In this document: positions 25,128 through 38,735 of the stretch, one piece after another
How positions within the stretch are numbered: position 1 is the first letter of the stretch
How the letters are laid out: each line of letters opens with the position of its first letter
Assembly: GCF_051014685.1 (NCBI RefSeq)
Contig: NW_027478535.1
Coordinates: forward strand, 806,001 to 870,000
Length of the DNA stretch: 64,000 nucleotides
Direction: 5' to 3'
From: Ptiloglossa arizonensis
Taxonomy: Eukaryota > Arthropoda > Insecta > Hymenoptera > Colletidae
Translations under genes and position numbers: made by a program
The notes under the pieces: generated by a model
Database searches by the model: none
Seen by the model: the letters and a program-made list of their open reading frames with translations, nothing else
What the model was told of the DNA's origin: nothing

Positions 25128-26941
25128 GGAGTTTGAAGTTAAGGAATGGTTGAGAAACCATCAAAATTTTCGCAAGTCTGATACTCGAAACCAATAAGTA
25201 CTATGGCCTAGAGCAAAAATACACACACCGCTGTAATCGGGCGAGATTCTGCTTTCAGATGCAAGAAGAATTTGTCGAGTTCGTCAATTCGTTCGCGAGA
25301 TATGGGAGTTTGAAGTTAAGGAATGGTTGTGCAACCATCAAAATTTTCGCAAGTCTGATTCCCGAAACCTATAACTACAAAGTCCTAGGGGAAAAATACA
25401 CAAACCCTTGTAATCGGGCGAGTTTCTACTTTCAGATGCAACAGGAATTTCTCGAGTTCGTCAATCCGTTCGCGAGATATGGGAGTTTGAATTTAAGGAA
25501 CGGTTGAGGAACCATCAAAATTTTCGCATGTCTGATACTCGAAACCAATAACTACAGAGGCCTAGGGCAAAAATACACATACCGTTGAAATCGGGCGAGT
25601 TTCTGCTTTCAGATGCAATAGGAATTTCTCGAGTTCGTCAATTCGTTCGCGAGATATGGGAGTTTGAAGTTAAGAAATGGTTGTGCAACCATCAAAATTT
25701 TCGCAAGTCTGATTCCCGAAACCTATAACTACAAAGTCCTAGGAGAAAAATACACATACCCTTGTAATCGGGCGATTTTCTATTTTCAGATGCAACAGGA
25801 ATTTCTCGAGTTCGTCAATCCGTTCGCGAGATATGGGAGTTTGAATTTAAGTAACGGTTGAGAAACCATCAAAATTTTCGCATGTCTGATACTCGAAACC
25901 AATAACTACAGAGGCCTAGGGCAAAAATACACATAGCGTTGTAATCGGGCGAGTTTCTGCTTTCAGATGCAATAGGAATTTCTCGAGTTCGTCAATTCGT
26001 TCGCGAGATATGGGAGTTTGAAGTTAAGGAATGGTTGAGCAGCCATCAAAATTTTCGCAAGTCTGATTCCCGAAACCAATAACTACAAAGGCCTAGGGGA
26101 AACATGCACATACCGTTGTAATCGGGCGAGTTTCTACTTTCAGATGCAATAGGAGTTTCTCGAGTTCGTCAATCCGTTCGCGAGATATGGGAGTTTGACG
26201 TTCAGGAATGGATGAGAAACCATAAAAATTTTCGCTGGTCTGATACTCGAAACCAATAACTGGAATGGCCTAGGAGAAAAGTACACACACCATTGTAATG
26301 GGGCGAGTTTCTGCTTTCAGAAGCAATAGGAATTTCTCGTGTTCGTCAATCCGTTCGCGAGATATGGGAGTTTGAAGTTAAGGGATGGTTGAGAAACCAT
26401 CAAAATTTTCGCAAGTCTGATTCCCGAAACCAATAACAACAAAGGCCTAGGGGAAAAATACACATACCGATGTAATCGGGCGAGATTCTACTTTCAGATG
26501 CAACAGGAATTTCTGGAGTTCGTCAATCCGTTCGCGAGATATGGGAGTTTGAAGTTAGGGAATGGGTGAGAAACCATCAAAATTTTCGCTGGTCTGATAC
26601 TCGAAACCAATAACTGGAATGGCCTAGGGGAAAAGTACACATACCGTTGAAATCGGGCGAGTTTCTGCTGTCAGATGCAATAGGAATTTCTCGTGTTCGT
26701 CAATCCGTTCGCGAGATATGGGAGTTTGAAGTTAAGGAATGGTTGAGAAACCATCAAAATTTTCGCAAGTCTGATACTCGAAACCAATAACTACTATGGC
26801 CTAGGGCAAAAATACACATACCGTTGTAATCGGGCGAGTTTCTGCTTTCAGATGCAATAGGAATTTCTCGAGTTCGTCAATTCGTTCGCGAGATATGGGA
26901 GTTTGAAGTTTAGGAATGGTTGAGCAACCATCAAAATTTTC
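25128..26941 (+). repeat. diverged monomer zone with a 2-monomer repeat
   Basis: Monomers here differ from those upstream: GCATGTCTG, CTACAGAGGCC, AAAGTCCTAGG, CGTTGAAATC, CTCGTGTTCG and GGGGCGAG are frequent. A two-monomer unit repeats at 25,305-25,658 and 25,659-26,012. About 25,555-26,280 reappears at 49,975-50,700 at offset 24,420 (138 monomers minus six bases), with the unusual TTTGACGTTCAGGAATGG shared at 26,194/50,614. Satellite throughout. Confidence 0.85.
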
Positions 26942-29900
26942 GCAAGTCTGATTCCCGAAACCAATAACTACAGAGGCCTAGGGGAAAAATACACATACCG
27001 TTGCAATCGGGCGAGTTTCTACTTTCAGATGCAAGAGGAATTTCTCGAGTTCGTCAATCCGTTCGCGAGATATGGGAATTTGAAGTTAAGGAATGGTTGA
27101 GAAACCATCGAAATTTTAGCATGTCTGATACTCGAAACCAATAACTACAAAGGCCTAGGGGAAAAATACACATACCGTTGTAATCGCGAGAGTTTCTGCT
27201 TTCAGATGCAACAGGAATTTCTCGAGTTCGTCAATCCGTTCGCGAGATATGGGAGTTTGAAATTAAGGAATGGTTGAGAAACCATCAAAATTTTCGCAAG
27301 TCTGATACTCGAAACCAATAACTACTATGGCCTAGGGCAAAAATACACATACCGCTGTAATCCGGCGAGTTTCTAGTTTCAGATGCAACAGGAATTTCTC
27401 GAGTTCGTCAATCCGTTCGCGAGATATGGGAGTTTGAATTTAAGGAACGGTTGAGAAACCATCAAAATTTTCGCATGTCTGATACTCGAAACCAATAACT
27501 ACAGAGGCCTAGGGCAAAAATACACATACCGTTGTAATCAGGCGAGTTTCTGCTTTCAGATGCAATAGGAGTTTCTCGAGTTCGTCAATTCGTTCGCGAG
27601 ATATGGGAGTTTGAAGTTAAGGAATGGTGGAGCAACCATCAAAATTTTCGCAAGTCTGATTCCCGAAACCAATAACTTCTATGGCCTAGGGCAAATATAC
27701 ATACACCGCTGTAATCGGGCGAGTTTCTGCTTTCAGATGCAACAAGAATTTCTCGAGTTCGTCAACCCGTTCGCGAGATATGGGAGTTAGAATTTAAGGA
27801 ATGGTTGAGAAACCATCAAAATTTTCGCAAGTGTGATTCCCGAAACCAATAACTACAAAGGCCTAGGGGAAAAATACACATACCGTTGTAATCGTGCGAG
27901 TTTCTACTTTCAGATGCAACAGGAATTTCTCGAGTTCGTCAATCCGTTCGCGAGATATGGGAGTTTGAAGTTAAGGAACACTTGAGCAACCATCAAAATT
28001 TTCGCAAGTCTGATACTCGAAACCAATAACTACTATGGCCTAGGGGAAAAGATCACACACCATTGTAATCGGGCGTGTATCTACTTTCACATGCAACAGG
28101 AATTTCTCGAGTTCGTCAATCCGTTCGCGAGATATGGGAGTTTGAAGTTAGGGAATGGTTGAGAAACCATCAAAATTTTCGCTGGTCTGATACTCGAAAA
28201 CAATAACTGGAATGGCCTAGGGGAAAAGTACACACACCACTGTAATCGGACGTGTTTCTACTTTAAGATGCAACAGGAATTTCTCGAGGTCGTCAATCCG
28301 TTCGCCAGATATGGGAGTTAGAAGTGAAGGAATGGTTGAGAAACCATTAAAATTTTCGCAAGTCTGATTCCCGAAACCAATAACTACAAAGGCCTAGGGG
28401 AAAAGAACACACACCATTGTAATCGGGCGTGTATCTACTTTCACATGCAACAGGAATTTCTCGAGTTCGTCAATCCGTTCGCGAGATATGGGAGTTTGAA
28501 GTTAAGGAATGTTTGAGGAACCATCAAAATTTTCGCAAGTCTGATTCCCGAAACCAATAACTACAAAGGCCTAGGGGAAAAATACACATACCGTTGTAAT
28601 CGGGCGAGTTTCTACTTTCAGATGCAACAGGAATTTCTCGAGATCGTCAATCCGTTCCCGAGATATGGGAGTTTGAAGTTAAGGAATGGTTGAGAAACCA
28701 TCAAAATTTTCGCTGGTCTGATACTCGAAACAAATAACTGGAATGGCCTAGGGGAAAAGTACACACACCACTGTAATCGGGCGTGTTTCTACTTTGAGAT
28801 GCAACAGGAATTTCTCGAGATTGTCAATCCGTTCGCCAGATATGGGAGTTAGAAGTGAAGGAATGGTTGAGAAACCATCAAAATTTTTGCAAGTCTGATT
28901 CCCGAAACCAATAACTACAGAGGCCTAGGGGAAAAATACACATACCGTTGCAATCGGGCGAGTTTCTACTTTCAGATGCAAGAGGAATTTCTCGAGTTCG
29001 TCAATCCGTTCGCGAGATATGGGAATTTGAAGTTAAGGAATGGTTGAGAAACCATCGAAATTTTAGCATGTCTGATACTCGAAACCAATAACTACAAAGG
29101 CCTAGGGGAAAAATACACATACCGTTGTAATCGCGAGAGTTTCTGCTTTCAGATGCAACAGGAATTTCTCGAGTTCGTCAATCCGTTCGCGAGATATGGG
29201 AGTTTGAAATTAAGGAATGGTTGAGAAACCATCAAAATTTTCGCAAGTCTGATACTCGAAACCAATAACTACTATGGCCTAGGGCAAAAATACACATACC
29301 GCTGTAATCCGGCGAGTTTCTAGTTTCAGATGCAACAGGAATTTCTCGAGTTCGTCAATCCGTTCGCGAGATATGGGAGTTTGAATTTAAGGAACGGTTG
29401 AGAAACCATCAAAATTTTCGCATGTCTGATACTCGAAACCAATAACTACAGAGGCCTAGGGCAAAAATACACATACCGTTGTAATCAGGCGAGTTTCTGC
29501 TTTCAGATGCAATAGGAGTTTCTCGAGTTCGTCAATTCGTTCGCGAGATATGGGAGTTTGAAGTTAAGGAATGGTGGAGCAACCATCAAAATTTTCGCAA
29601 GTCTGATTCCCGAAACCAATAACTTCTATGGCCTAGGGCAAATATACATACACCGCTGTAATCGGGCGAGTTTCTGCTTTCAGATGCAACAAGAATTTCT
29701 CGAGTTCGTCAACCCGTTCGCGAGATATGGGAGTTAGAATTTAAGGAATGGTTGAGAAACCATCAAAATTTTCGCAAGTGTGATTCCCGAAACCAATAAC
29801 TACAAAGGCCTAGGGGAAAAATACACATACCGTTGTAAGCGTGCGAGTTTCTACTTTCAGATGCAACAGGAATTTCTCGAGTTCGTCAATCCGTTCGCGA

Positions 29901-30846
29901 GATATGGGAGTTTGAAGTTAAGGAACACTTGAGCAACCATCAAAATTTTCGCAAGTCTGATACTCGAAACCAATAACTACTATGGCCTAGGGGAAAAGAT
30001 CACACACCATTGTAATCGGGCGTGTATCTACTTTCACATGCAACAGGAATTTCTCGAGTTCGTCAATCCGTTCGCGAGATATGGGAGTTTGAAGTTAGGG
30101 AATGGTTGAGAAACCATCAAAATTTTCGCTGGTCTGATACTCGAAAACAATAACTGGAATGGCCTAGGGGAAAAGTACACACACCACTGTAATCGGACGT
30201 GTTTCTACTTTAAGATGCAACAGGAATTTCTCGAGGTCGTCAATCCGTTCGCCAGATATGGGAGTTAGAAGTGAAGGAATGGTTGAGAAACCATTAAAAT
30301 TTTCGCAAGTCTGATTCCCGAAACCAATAACTACAAAGGCCTAGGGGAAAAGAACACACACCATTGTAATCGGGCGTGTATCTACTTTCACATGCAACAG
30401 GAATTTCTCGAGTTCGTCAATCCGTTCGCGAGATATGGGAGTTTGAAGTTAAGGAATGTTTGAGGAACCATCAAAATTTTCGCAAGTCTGATTCCCGAAA
30501 CCAATAACTACAAAGGCCTAGGGGAAAAATACACATACCGTTGTAATCGGGCGAGTTTCTACTTTCAGATGCAACAGGAATTTCTCGAGATCGTCAATCC
30601 GTTCCCGAGATATGGGAGTTTGAAGTTAAGGAATGGTTGAGAAACCATCAAAATTTTCGCTGGTCTGATACTCGAAACAAATAACTGGAATGGCCTAGGG
30701 GAAAAGTACACACACCACTGTAATCGGGCGTGTTTCTACTTTGAGATGCAACAGGAATTTCTCGAGATTGTCAATCCGTTCGCCAGATATGGGAGTTAGA
30801 AGTGAAGGAATGGTTGAGAAACCATCAAAATTTTTGCAAGTCTGAT
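26942..30846 (+). repeat. 11-monomer (1,947-bp) tandem duplication, nearly perfect
   Basis: Bases 26,942-28,899 and 28,889-30,846 match at offset 1,947 (11 x 177). The one mismatch I noticed is T to G in GTAATCG/GTAAGCG at 27,892/29,839. Shared rare variants include CGTTGCAATC, ATTTTAGCATG, ATCGCGAGAG, TAATCCGGCG, TAGTTTCAG, GGTGGAGC, CAAATATACAT, GTGTGATTCCC, GGAACACTTG, AAAGATCACAC and AATTTTTGC. Such high identity indicates recent duplication or an assembly duplicate. Confidence 0.94.
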
Positions 30847-31908
30847 ACTCGAAACCAATAACTACTATGGCCTAGGGGAAAAGAACACACACCATTGTAA
30901 TCGGGCGTGTATCTACTTTCACATGCAACAGGAATTTCTCGAGTTCGTCAATCCGTTCGCGAGATATGGGAGTTTGAAGTTAGGGAATGGTTGAGAAACC
31001 ATCAAAATTTTCGCTGGTCTGATACTCGAAAACAATAACTGGAATGGCCTAGGGGAAAAGTACACACACCACTGTAATCGGACGTGTTTCTACTTTGAGG
31101 TGCAACAGGAATTTCTCGAGGTCGTCAATCCGTTCGCCAGATATGGGAGTTAGAAGTGAAGGAATGGTTGAGAAACCATCAAAATTTTCGCAAGTCTGAT
31201 TCCCGAAACCAATAACTACAAAGGCCTAGGCGAAAAATACACATGCCGTTGTAATCGTGCGAGTTTCTACTTTCAGATGCAACAGGAATTTCTCGAGTTC
31301 GTGAATCCGTTCGCGAGATATAGGAGTTCGAAGTTAAGGAATGGTTGTGAAACCATCAAAATTTTCGCAAGTCTGATACTCGAAACCAATAACTTCTATG
31401 GCCTAGGGGAAAAGTACACACACCATTGTAATCGGGCGTGTTTCTACTTTCAGATGCAACAGGAATTTCTCGAGCTCGTCAATCCATTCGCGAGATATGG
31501 GAGTTTGAAGTTAAGGAATGTTTGAGGAACCATCAAAATTTTCGCAAGTCTGATTCCCGAAACCAATAACTACAAAGGCCTAGGGGAAAAATACACATAC
31601 CGTTGTAATCGGGCGAGTTTCTACTTTCAGATGCAACACGAATTTCTCGAGATCGTCAATCCGTTCCCGAGATATGGGAGTTTGAAATTAAGGAATGGTT
31701 GAGAAACCATCAAAATTTTCGCTGGTCTGATACTGGAAACAAATAACTGGAATGGCCTAGGGGAAAAGTACACACACCACTGTAATCGGGCGTGTTTCTA
31801 CTTTGAGATGCAACAGGAATTTCTCGAGATCGTCAATCCGTTCGCCAGATATGGGAGTTAGAAGTGAAGGAATGGTTGAGAAACCATCAAAATTTTCGCA
31901 AGTCTGAT
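29330..31908 (+). repeat. 14.6-monomer block, copy 1 of 3
   Basis: This 2,579-bp block recurs at 33,754-36,332 (offset 4,424) and, expanded by two monomers, at 50,741-53,672. It begins at ATGCAACAGG and ends at AAGTCTGAT, both mid-monomer. Few mismatches were noticed (for example 29,839, and the GGTGCAAC/GGTGTAAC difference at 31,103/35,527). The block overlaps the second 11-monomer copy, so the duplications are nested. Confidence 0.92.
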
Positions 31909-33753
31909 TCCCGAAACCAATAACTACAAAGGCCTAGGGGAAAAATACACATGCCGTTGTAATCGTGCGAGTTTCTACTTTCAGATGCAACAGGAATTTC
32001 TCGAGTTCGTCAATCCGTTCGCGAGATATGGGAGTTTGAAGTTAAGGAACGTTTGAGAAACCATCAAAATTTTCGCAAGTCTGATACTCGAAACCAATAA
32101 CTACTATGGCCTAGGGGAAAAGAACACACACCATTGTAATCGGGCGTGTTTCTACTTTCAGATGCAACAGGAATTCCTCGAGATCGTCAATCCGTTCCCG
32201 AGATATGGCAGTTTGAAATTAAGGAATGTTTGAGGAACCATCAAAATTTTCGCAAGTCTGATTTCCGAAACCAATAACTACAAAGGCCTAGGGGAAAATA
32301 CACATACCGTTGTAATCGGGCCAGTTACTACTTTCAGATGCAATAAGAATTTCTCGAGTTCGTCAATCCGTTCGCGAGATGTGGGAGTTTGAAGTTAAGG
32401 AACGTTTGAGAAACCATCAAAATTTTCGCAAGTCTGATACTCGAAACCAATAACTACTATGAACTAGGGCAAAAATACACACACCGCTGTAATCGGGCGA
32501 GTTTCTGCTTTCAGGTGCAACAGGAAATTCTCGATTTCGTCAATCCGTTCGCGAGATATGGGAGTTTGAAGTTAAGGAATGGTTGTGTAACCATCAAAAA
32601 TTTCGCTGGTCTGATACTCGAAACCAATAACTGGAATGGCCTAGGGCAAAAATACACATACCGTTGAAATCGGGCGAGATTCTGCTTTCAGATGCAAGAA
32701 GAATTTGTCGAGTTCGTCAATTCGTTCGCGAGATATGGGAGTTTGAAGTTAAGGAATGGTTGTGCAACCATCATAATTTTCGCAAGTCTGATTCCCGAAA
32801 CCTATAACTACAAAGTCCTAGGGGAAAAATACACATACCCTTGTAATCGGGCGATTTTCTATTTTCAGATGCAACAGGAATTTCTCGAGTTCGTCAATCC
32901 GTTCGCGAGATATGGAAGTTCGAATTTAAGGAACGGTTGAGAAACCATCAAAATTTTCGCATGTCTGATACTCGAAACCAATAACTACTATGGCCTAGGG
33001 CAAAAATACACATACCGCTGTAATCCGGCGAGTTTCTAGTTTCAGATGCAACAGGAATTTCTCGAGTTCGTCAATCCGTTCGCGAGATATGGGAGTTTGA
33101 ATTTAAGGAACGGTTGAGAAACCATCAAAATTTTCGCAAGTCTGATACTCGAAACCAATAACTACTATGGCCTAGGGGAAAAGATCACACACCATTGTAA
33201 TCGGGCGTGTATCTACTTTCACATGCAACAGGAATTTCTCGAGTTCGTCAATCCGTTCGCGAGATATGGGAGTTTGAAGTTAAGGAATGTTTGAGGAACC
33301 ATCAAAATTTTCGCAAGTCTGATTCCCGAAACCAATAACTACAAAGGCCTAGGGGAAAAATACACATACCGTTGTAATCGGGCGAGTTTCTACTTTCAGA
33401 TGCAACAGGAATTTCTCGAGATCGTCAATCCGTTCCCGAGATATGGGAGTTTGAAGTTAAGGAATGGTTGAGAAACCATCAAAATTTTCGCTGGTCTGAT
33501 ACTCGAAACAAATAACTGGAATGGCCTAGGGGAAAAGTACACACACCACTGTAATCGGGCGCGTTTCTACTTTGAGATGCAACAGGAATTTCTCGAGATT
33601 GTCAATCCGTTCGCCAGATATGGGAGTTAGAAGTGAAGGAATGGTTGAGAAACCATCAAAATTTTTGCAAGTCTGATACTCGAAACCAATAACTACTATG
33701 GCCTAGGGGAAAAGAACACACACCATTGTAATCGGGCGTGTATCTACTTTCAC
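31909..33753 (+). repeat. single-copy form of the later 3,361-bp HOR interior
   Basis: The monomer order here (CACATGCCG, AATTCCTC, 176-bp marker, CTACTATGAACTAGGG, AAGAAGAATTTGTCG, CCATCATAATT, TAATCCGGCG, AAAGATCACAC) is the same as in the 40.7-50 kb HOR, but the three-monomer 530-bp segment occurs once. Offsets to the first HOR copy are 10,265 before that segment and 10,795 after it, differing by exactly 530. The block is therefore a plausible ancestral arrangement. Confidence 0.88.
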
Positions 33754-36332
33754 ATGCAACAGGAATTTCTCGAGTTCGTCAATCCGTTCGCGAGATATGG
33801 GAGTTTGAATTTAAGGAACGGTTGAGAAACCATCAAAATTTTCGCATGTCTGATACTCGAAACCAATAACTACAGAGGCCTAGGGCAAAAATACACATAC
33901 CGTTGTAATCAGGCGAGTTTCTGCTTTCAGATGCAATAGGAGTTTCTCGAGTTCGTCAATTCGTTCGCGAGATATGGGAGTTTGAAGTTAAGGAATGGTG
34001 GAGCAACCATCAAAATTTTCGCAAGTCTGATTCCCGAAACCAATAACTTCTATGGCCTAGGGCAAATATACATACACCGCTGTAATCGGGCGAGTTTCTG
34101 CTTTCAGATGCAACAAGAATTTCTCGAGTTCGTCAACCCGTTCGCGAGATATGGGAGTTAGAATTTAAGGAATGGTTGAGAAACCATCAAAATTTTCGCA
34201 AGTGTGATTCCCGAAACCAATAACTACAAAGGCCTAGGGGAAAAATACACATACCGTTGTAATCGTGCGAGTTTCTACTTTCAGATGCAACAGGAATTTC
34301 TCGAGTTCGTCAATCCGTTCGCGAGATATGGGAGTTTGAAGTTAAGGAACACTTGAGCAACCATCAAAATTTTCGCAAGTCTGATACTCGAAACCAATAA
34401 CTACTATGGCCTAGGGGAAAAGATCACACACCATTGTAATCGGGCGTGTATCTACTTTCACATGCAACAGGAATTTCTCGAGTTCGTCAATCCGTTCGCG
34501 AGATATGGGAGTTTGAAGTTAGGGAATGGTTGAGAAACCATCAAAATTTTCGCTGGTCTGATACTCGAAAACAATAACTGGAATGGCCTAGGGGAAAAGT
34601 ACACACACCACTGTAATCGGACGTGTTTCTACTTTAAGATGCAACAGGAATTTCTCGAGGTCGTCAATCCGTTCGCCAGATATGGGAGTTAGAAGTGAAG
34701 GAATGGTTGAGAAACCATTAAAATTTTCGCAAGTCTGATTCCCGAAACCAATAACTACAAAGGCCTAGGGGAAAAGAACACACACCATTGTAATCGGGCG
34801 TGTATCTACTTTCACATGCAACAGGAATTTCTCGAGTTCGTCAATCCGTTCGCGAGATATGGGAGTTTGAAGTTAAGGAATGTTTGAGGAACCATCAAAA
34901 TTTTCGCAAGTCTGATTCCCGAAACCAATAACTACAAAGGCCTAGGGGAAAAATACACATACCGTTGTAATCGGGCGAGTTTCTACTTTCAGATGCAACA
35001 GGAATTTCTCGAGATCGTCAATCCGTTCCCGAGATATGGGAGTTTGAAGTTAAGGAATGGTTGAGAAACCATCAAAATTTTCGCTGGTCTGATACTCGAA
35101 ACAAATAACTGGAATGGCCTAGGGGAAAAGTACACACACCACTGTAATCGGGCGTGTTTCTACTTTGAGATGCAACAGGAATTTCTCGAGATTGTCAATC
35201 CGTTCGCCAGATATGGGAGTTAGAAGTGAAGGAATGGTTGAGAAACCATCAAAATTTTTGCAAGTCTGATACTCGAAACCAATAACTACTATGGCCTAGG
35301 GGAAAAGAACACACACCATTGTAATCGGGCGTGTATCTACTTTCACATGCAACAGGAATTTCTCGAGTTCGTCAATCCGTTCGCGAGATATGGGAGTTTG
35401 AAGTTAGGGAATGGTTGAGAAACCATCAAAATTTTCGCTGGTCTGATACTCGAAAACAATAACTGGAATGGCCTAGGGGAAAAGTACACACACCACTGTA
35501 ATCGGACGTGTTTCTACTTTGAGGTGTAACAGGAATTTCTCGAGGTCGTCAATCCGTTCGCCAGATATGGGAGTTAGAAGTGAAGGAATGGTTGAGAAAC
35601 CATCAAAATTTTCGCAAGTCTGATTCCCGAAACCAATAACTACAAAGGCCTAGGCGAAAAATACACATGCCGTTGTAATCGTGCGAGTTTCTACTTTCAG
35701 ATGCAACAGGAATTTCTCGAGTTCGTGAATCCGTTCGCGAGATATAGGAGTTCGAAGTTAAGGAATGGTTGTGAAACCATCAAAATTTTCGCAAGTCTGA
35801 TACTCGAAACCAATAACTTCTATGGCCTAGGGGAAAAGTACACACACCATTGTAATCGGGCGTGTTTCTACTTTCAGATGCAACAGGAATTTCTCGAGCT
35901 CGTCAATCCATTCGCGAGATATGGGAGTTTGAAGTTAAGGAATGTTTGAGGAACCATCAAAATTTTCGCAAGTCTGATTCCCGAAACCAATAACTACAAA
36001 GGCCTAGGGGAAAAATACACATACCGTTGTAATCGGGCGAGTTTCTACTTTCAGATGCAACACGAATTTCTCGAGATCGTCAATCCGTTCCCGAGATATG
36101 GGAGTTTGAAATTAAGGAATGGTTGAGAAACCATCAAAATTTTCGCTGGTCTGATACTGGAAACAAATAACTGGAATGGCCTAGGGGAAAAGTACACACA
36201 CCACTGTAATCGGGCGTGTTTCTACTTTGAGATGCAACAGGAATTTCTCGAGATCGTCAATCCGTTCGCCAGATATGGGAGTTAGAAGTGAAGGAATGGT
36301 TGAGAAACCATCAAAATTTTCGCAAGTCTGAT
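33754..36332 (+). repeat. 14.6-monomer block, copy 2 of 3
   Basis: Matches 29,330-31,908 at offset 4,424 from ATGCAACAGG to AAGTCTGAT. It is followed directly by a jump to TACTCGAAAACAATAACTGG sequence, which starts the 10-monomer duplication at 36,326. Confidence 0.92.
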
Positions 36333-37424
36333 ACTCGAAAACAATAACTGGAATGGCCTAGGGGAAAAGTACACACACCACTGTAATCGGACGTGTTTCT
36401 ACTTTAAGATGCAACAGGAATTTCTCGAGGTCGTCAATCCGTTCGCCAGATATGGGAGTTAGAAGTGAAGGAATGGTTGAGAAACCATTAAAATTTTCGC
36501 AAGTCTGATTCCCGAAACCAATAACTACAAAGGCCTAGGGGAAAAGAACACACACCATTGTAATCGGGCGTGTATCTACTTTCACATGCAACAGGAATTT
36601 CTCGAGTTCGTCAATCCGTTCGCGAGATATGGGAGTTTGAAGTTAAGGAATGTTTGAGGAACCATCAAAATTTTCGCAAGTCTGATTCCCGAAACCAATA
36701 ACTACAAAGGCCTAGGGGAAAAATACACATACCGTTGTAATCGGGCGAGTTTCTACTTTCAGATGCAACAGGAATTTCTCGAGATCGTCAATCCGTTCCC
36801 GAGATATGGGAGTTTGAAGTTAAGGAATGGTTGAGAAACCATCAAAATTTTCGCTGGTCTGATACTCGAAACAAATAACTGGAATGGCCTAGGGGAAAAG
36901 TACACACACCACTGTAATCGGGCGTGTTTCTACTTTGAGATGCAACAGGAATTTCTCGAGATTGTCAATCCGTTCGCCAGATATGGGAGTTAGAAGTGAA
37001 GGAATGGTTGAGAAACCATCAAAATTTTTGCAAGTCTGATACTCGAAACCAATAACTACTATGGCCTAGGGGAAAAGAACACACACCATTGTAATCGGGC
37101 GTGTATCTACTTTCACATGCAACAGGAATTTCTCGAGTTCGTCAATCCGTTCGCGAGATATGGGAGTTTGAAGTTAGGGAATGGTTGAGAAACCATCAAA
37201 ATTTTCGCTGGTCTGATACTCGAAAACAATAACTGGAATGGCCTAGGGGAAAAGTACACACACCACTGTAATCGGACGTGTTTCTACTTTGAGGTGCAAC
37301 AGGAATTTCTCGAGGTCGTCAATCCGTTCGCCAGATATGGGAGTTAGAAGTGAAGGAATGGTTGAGAAACCATCAAAATTTTCGCAAGTCTGATTCCCGA
37401 AACCAATAACTACAAAGGCCTAGG
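34556..37424 (+). repeat. 10-monomer-offset duplication (1,770 bp)
   Basis: Bases 34,556-35,654 recur at 36,326-37,424. The marker CTTTAAGATG appears at 34,633 and 36,403. One mismatch was noticed (35,527/37,297). The copy ends where GGCG and GGGG diverge in the CCTAGG-run (35,655/37,425). Confidence 0.92.
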
Positions 37425-38132
37425 GGAAAAATACACATACCGTTGTAATCGGGCGAGTTTCTACTTTCAGATGCAACAGGAATTTCTCGAGATCGTCAAT
37501 CCGTTCCCGAGATATGGGAGTTTGAAGTTAAGGAATGGTTGAGAAACCATCAAAATTTTCGCTGGTCTGATACTCGAAACAAATAACTGGAATGGCCTAG
37601 GGGAAAAGTACACACACCACTGTAATCGGGCGTGTTTCTACTTTGAGATGCAACAGGAATTTCTCGAGATTGTCAATCCGTTCGCCAGATATGGGAGTTA
37701 GAAGTGAAGGAATGGTTGAGAAACCATCAAAATTTTTGCAAGTCTGATACTCGAAACCAATAACTACTATGGCCTAGGGGAAAAGAACACACACCATTGT
37801 AATCGGGCGTGTATCTACTTTCACATGCAACAGGAATTTCTCGAGTTCGTCAATCCGTTCGCGAGATATGGGAGTTTGAAGTTAGGGAATGGTTGAGAAA
37901 CCATCAAAATTTTCGCTGGTCTGATACTCGAAAACAATAACTGGAATGGCCTAGGGGAAAAGTACACACACCACTGTAATCGGACGTGTTTCTACTTTGA
38001 GGTGCAACAGGAATTTCTCGAGGTCGTCAATCCGTTCGCCAGATATGGGAGTTAGAAGTGAAGGAATGGTTGAGAAACCATCAAAATTTTCGCAAGTCTG
38101 ATTCCCGAAACCAATAACTACAAAGGCCTAGG
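36660..38132 (+). repeat. 4-monomer (708-bp) tandem repeat, about 2.1 copies
   Basis: Bases 36,660-37,424 match 37,368-38,132 at offset 708. The unit order is CTACAAAGG, CTGGAATGG with TGTCAATCC, CTACTATGG with AATTTTTGC and GTGTATC, then TTAGGGAATGG with ATCGGACG. Confidence 0.92.
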
Positions 38133-38735
38133 CGAAAAATACACATGCCGTTGTAATCGTGCGAGTTTCTACTTTCAGATGCAACAGGAATTTCTCGAGT
38201 TCGTGAATCCGTTCGCGAGATATAGGAGTTCGAAGTTAAGGAATGGTTGTGAAACCATCAAAATTTTCGCAAGTCTGATACTCGAAACCAATAACTACTA
38301 TGGCCTAGGGGAAAAGAACACACACCATTGTAATCGGGCGTGTATCTACTTTCACATGCAACAGGAATTTCTCGAGTTCGTCAATCCGTTCGCGAGATAT
38401 GGGAGTTTGAAGTTAGGGAATGGTTGAGAAACCATCAAAATTTTCGCTGGTCTGATACTCGAAAACAATAACTGGAATGGCCTAGGGGAAAAGTACACAC
38501 ACCACTGTAATCGGACGTGTTTCTACTTTGAGGTGCAACAGGAATTTCTCGAGGTCGTCAATCCGTTCGCCAGATATGGGAGTTAGAAGTGAAGGAATGG
38601 TTGAGAAACCATCAAAATTTTCGCAAGTCTGATTCCCGAAACCAATAACTACAAAGGCCTAGGCGAAAAATACACATGCCGTTGTAATCGTGCGAGTTTC
38701 TACTTTCAGATGCAACAGGAATTTCTCGAGTTCGT
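37738..38735 (+). repeat. 3-monomer-offset (531-bp) duplication
   Basis: Bases 37,738-38,204 match 38,269-38,735. The copy is entered after GTTGTGAAACC at about 38,248 and left where GTCAATCC replaces GTGAATCC (38,205/38,736). A further two-monomer shift (354 bp) of the TTAGGGAATGG monomer follows at 38,765. Confidence 0.9.
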
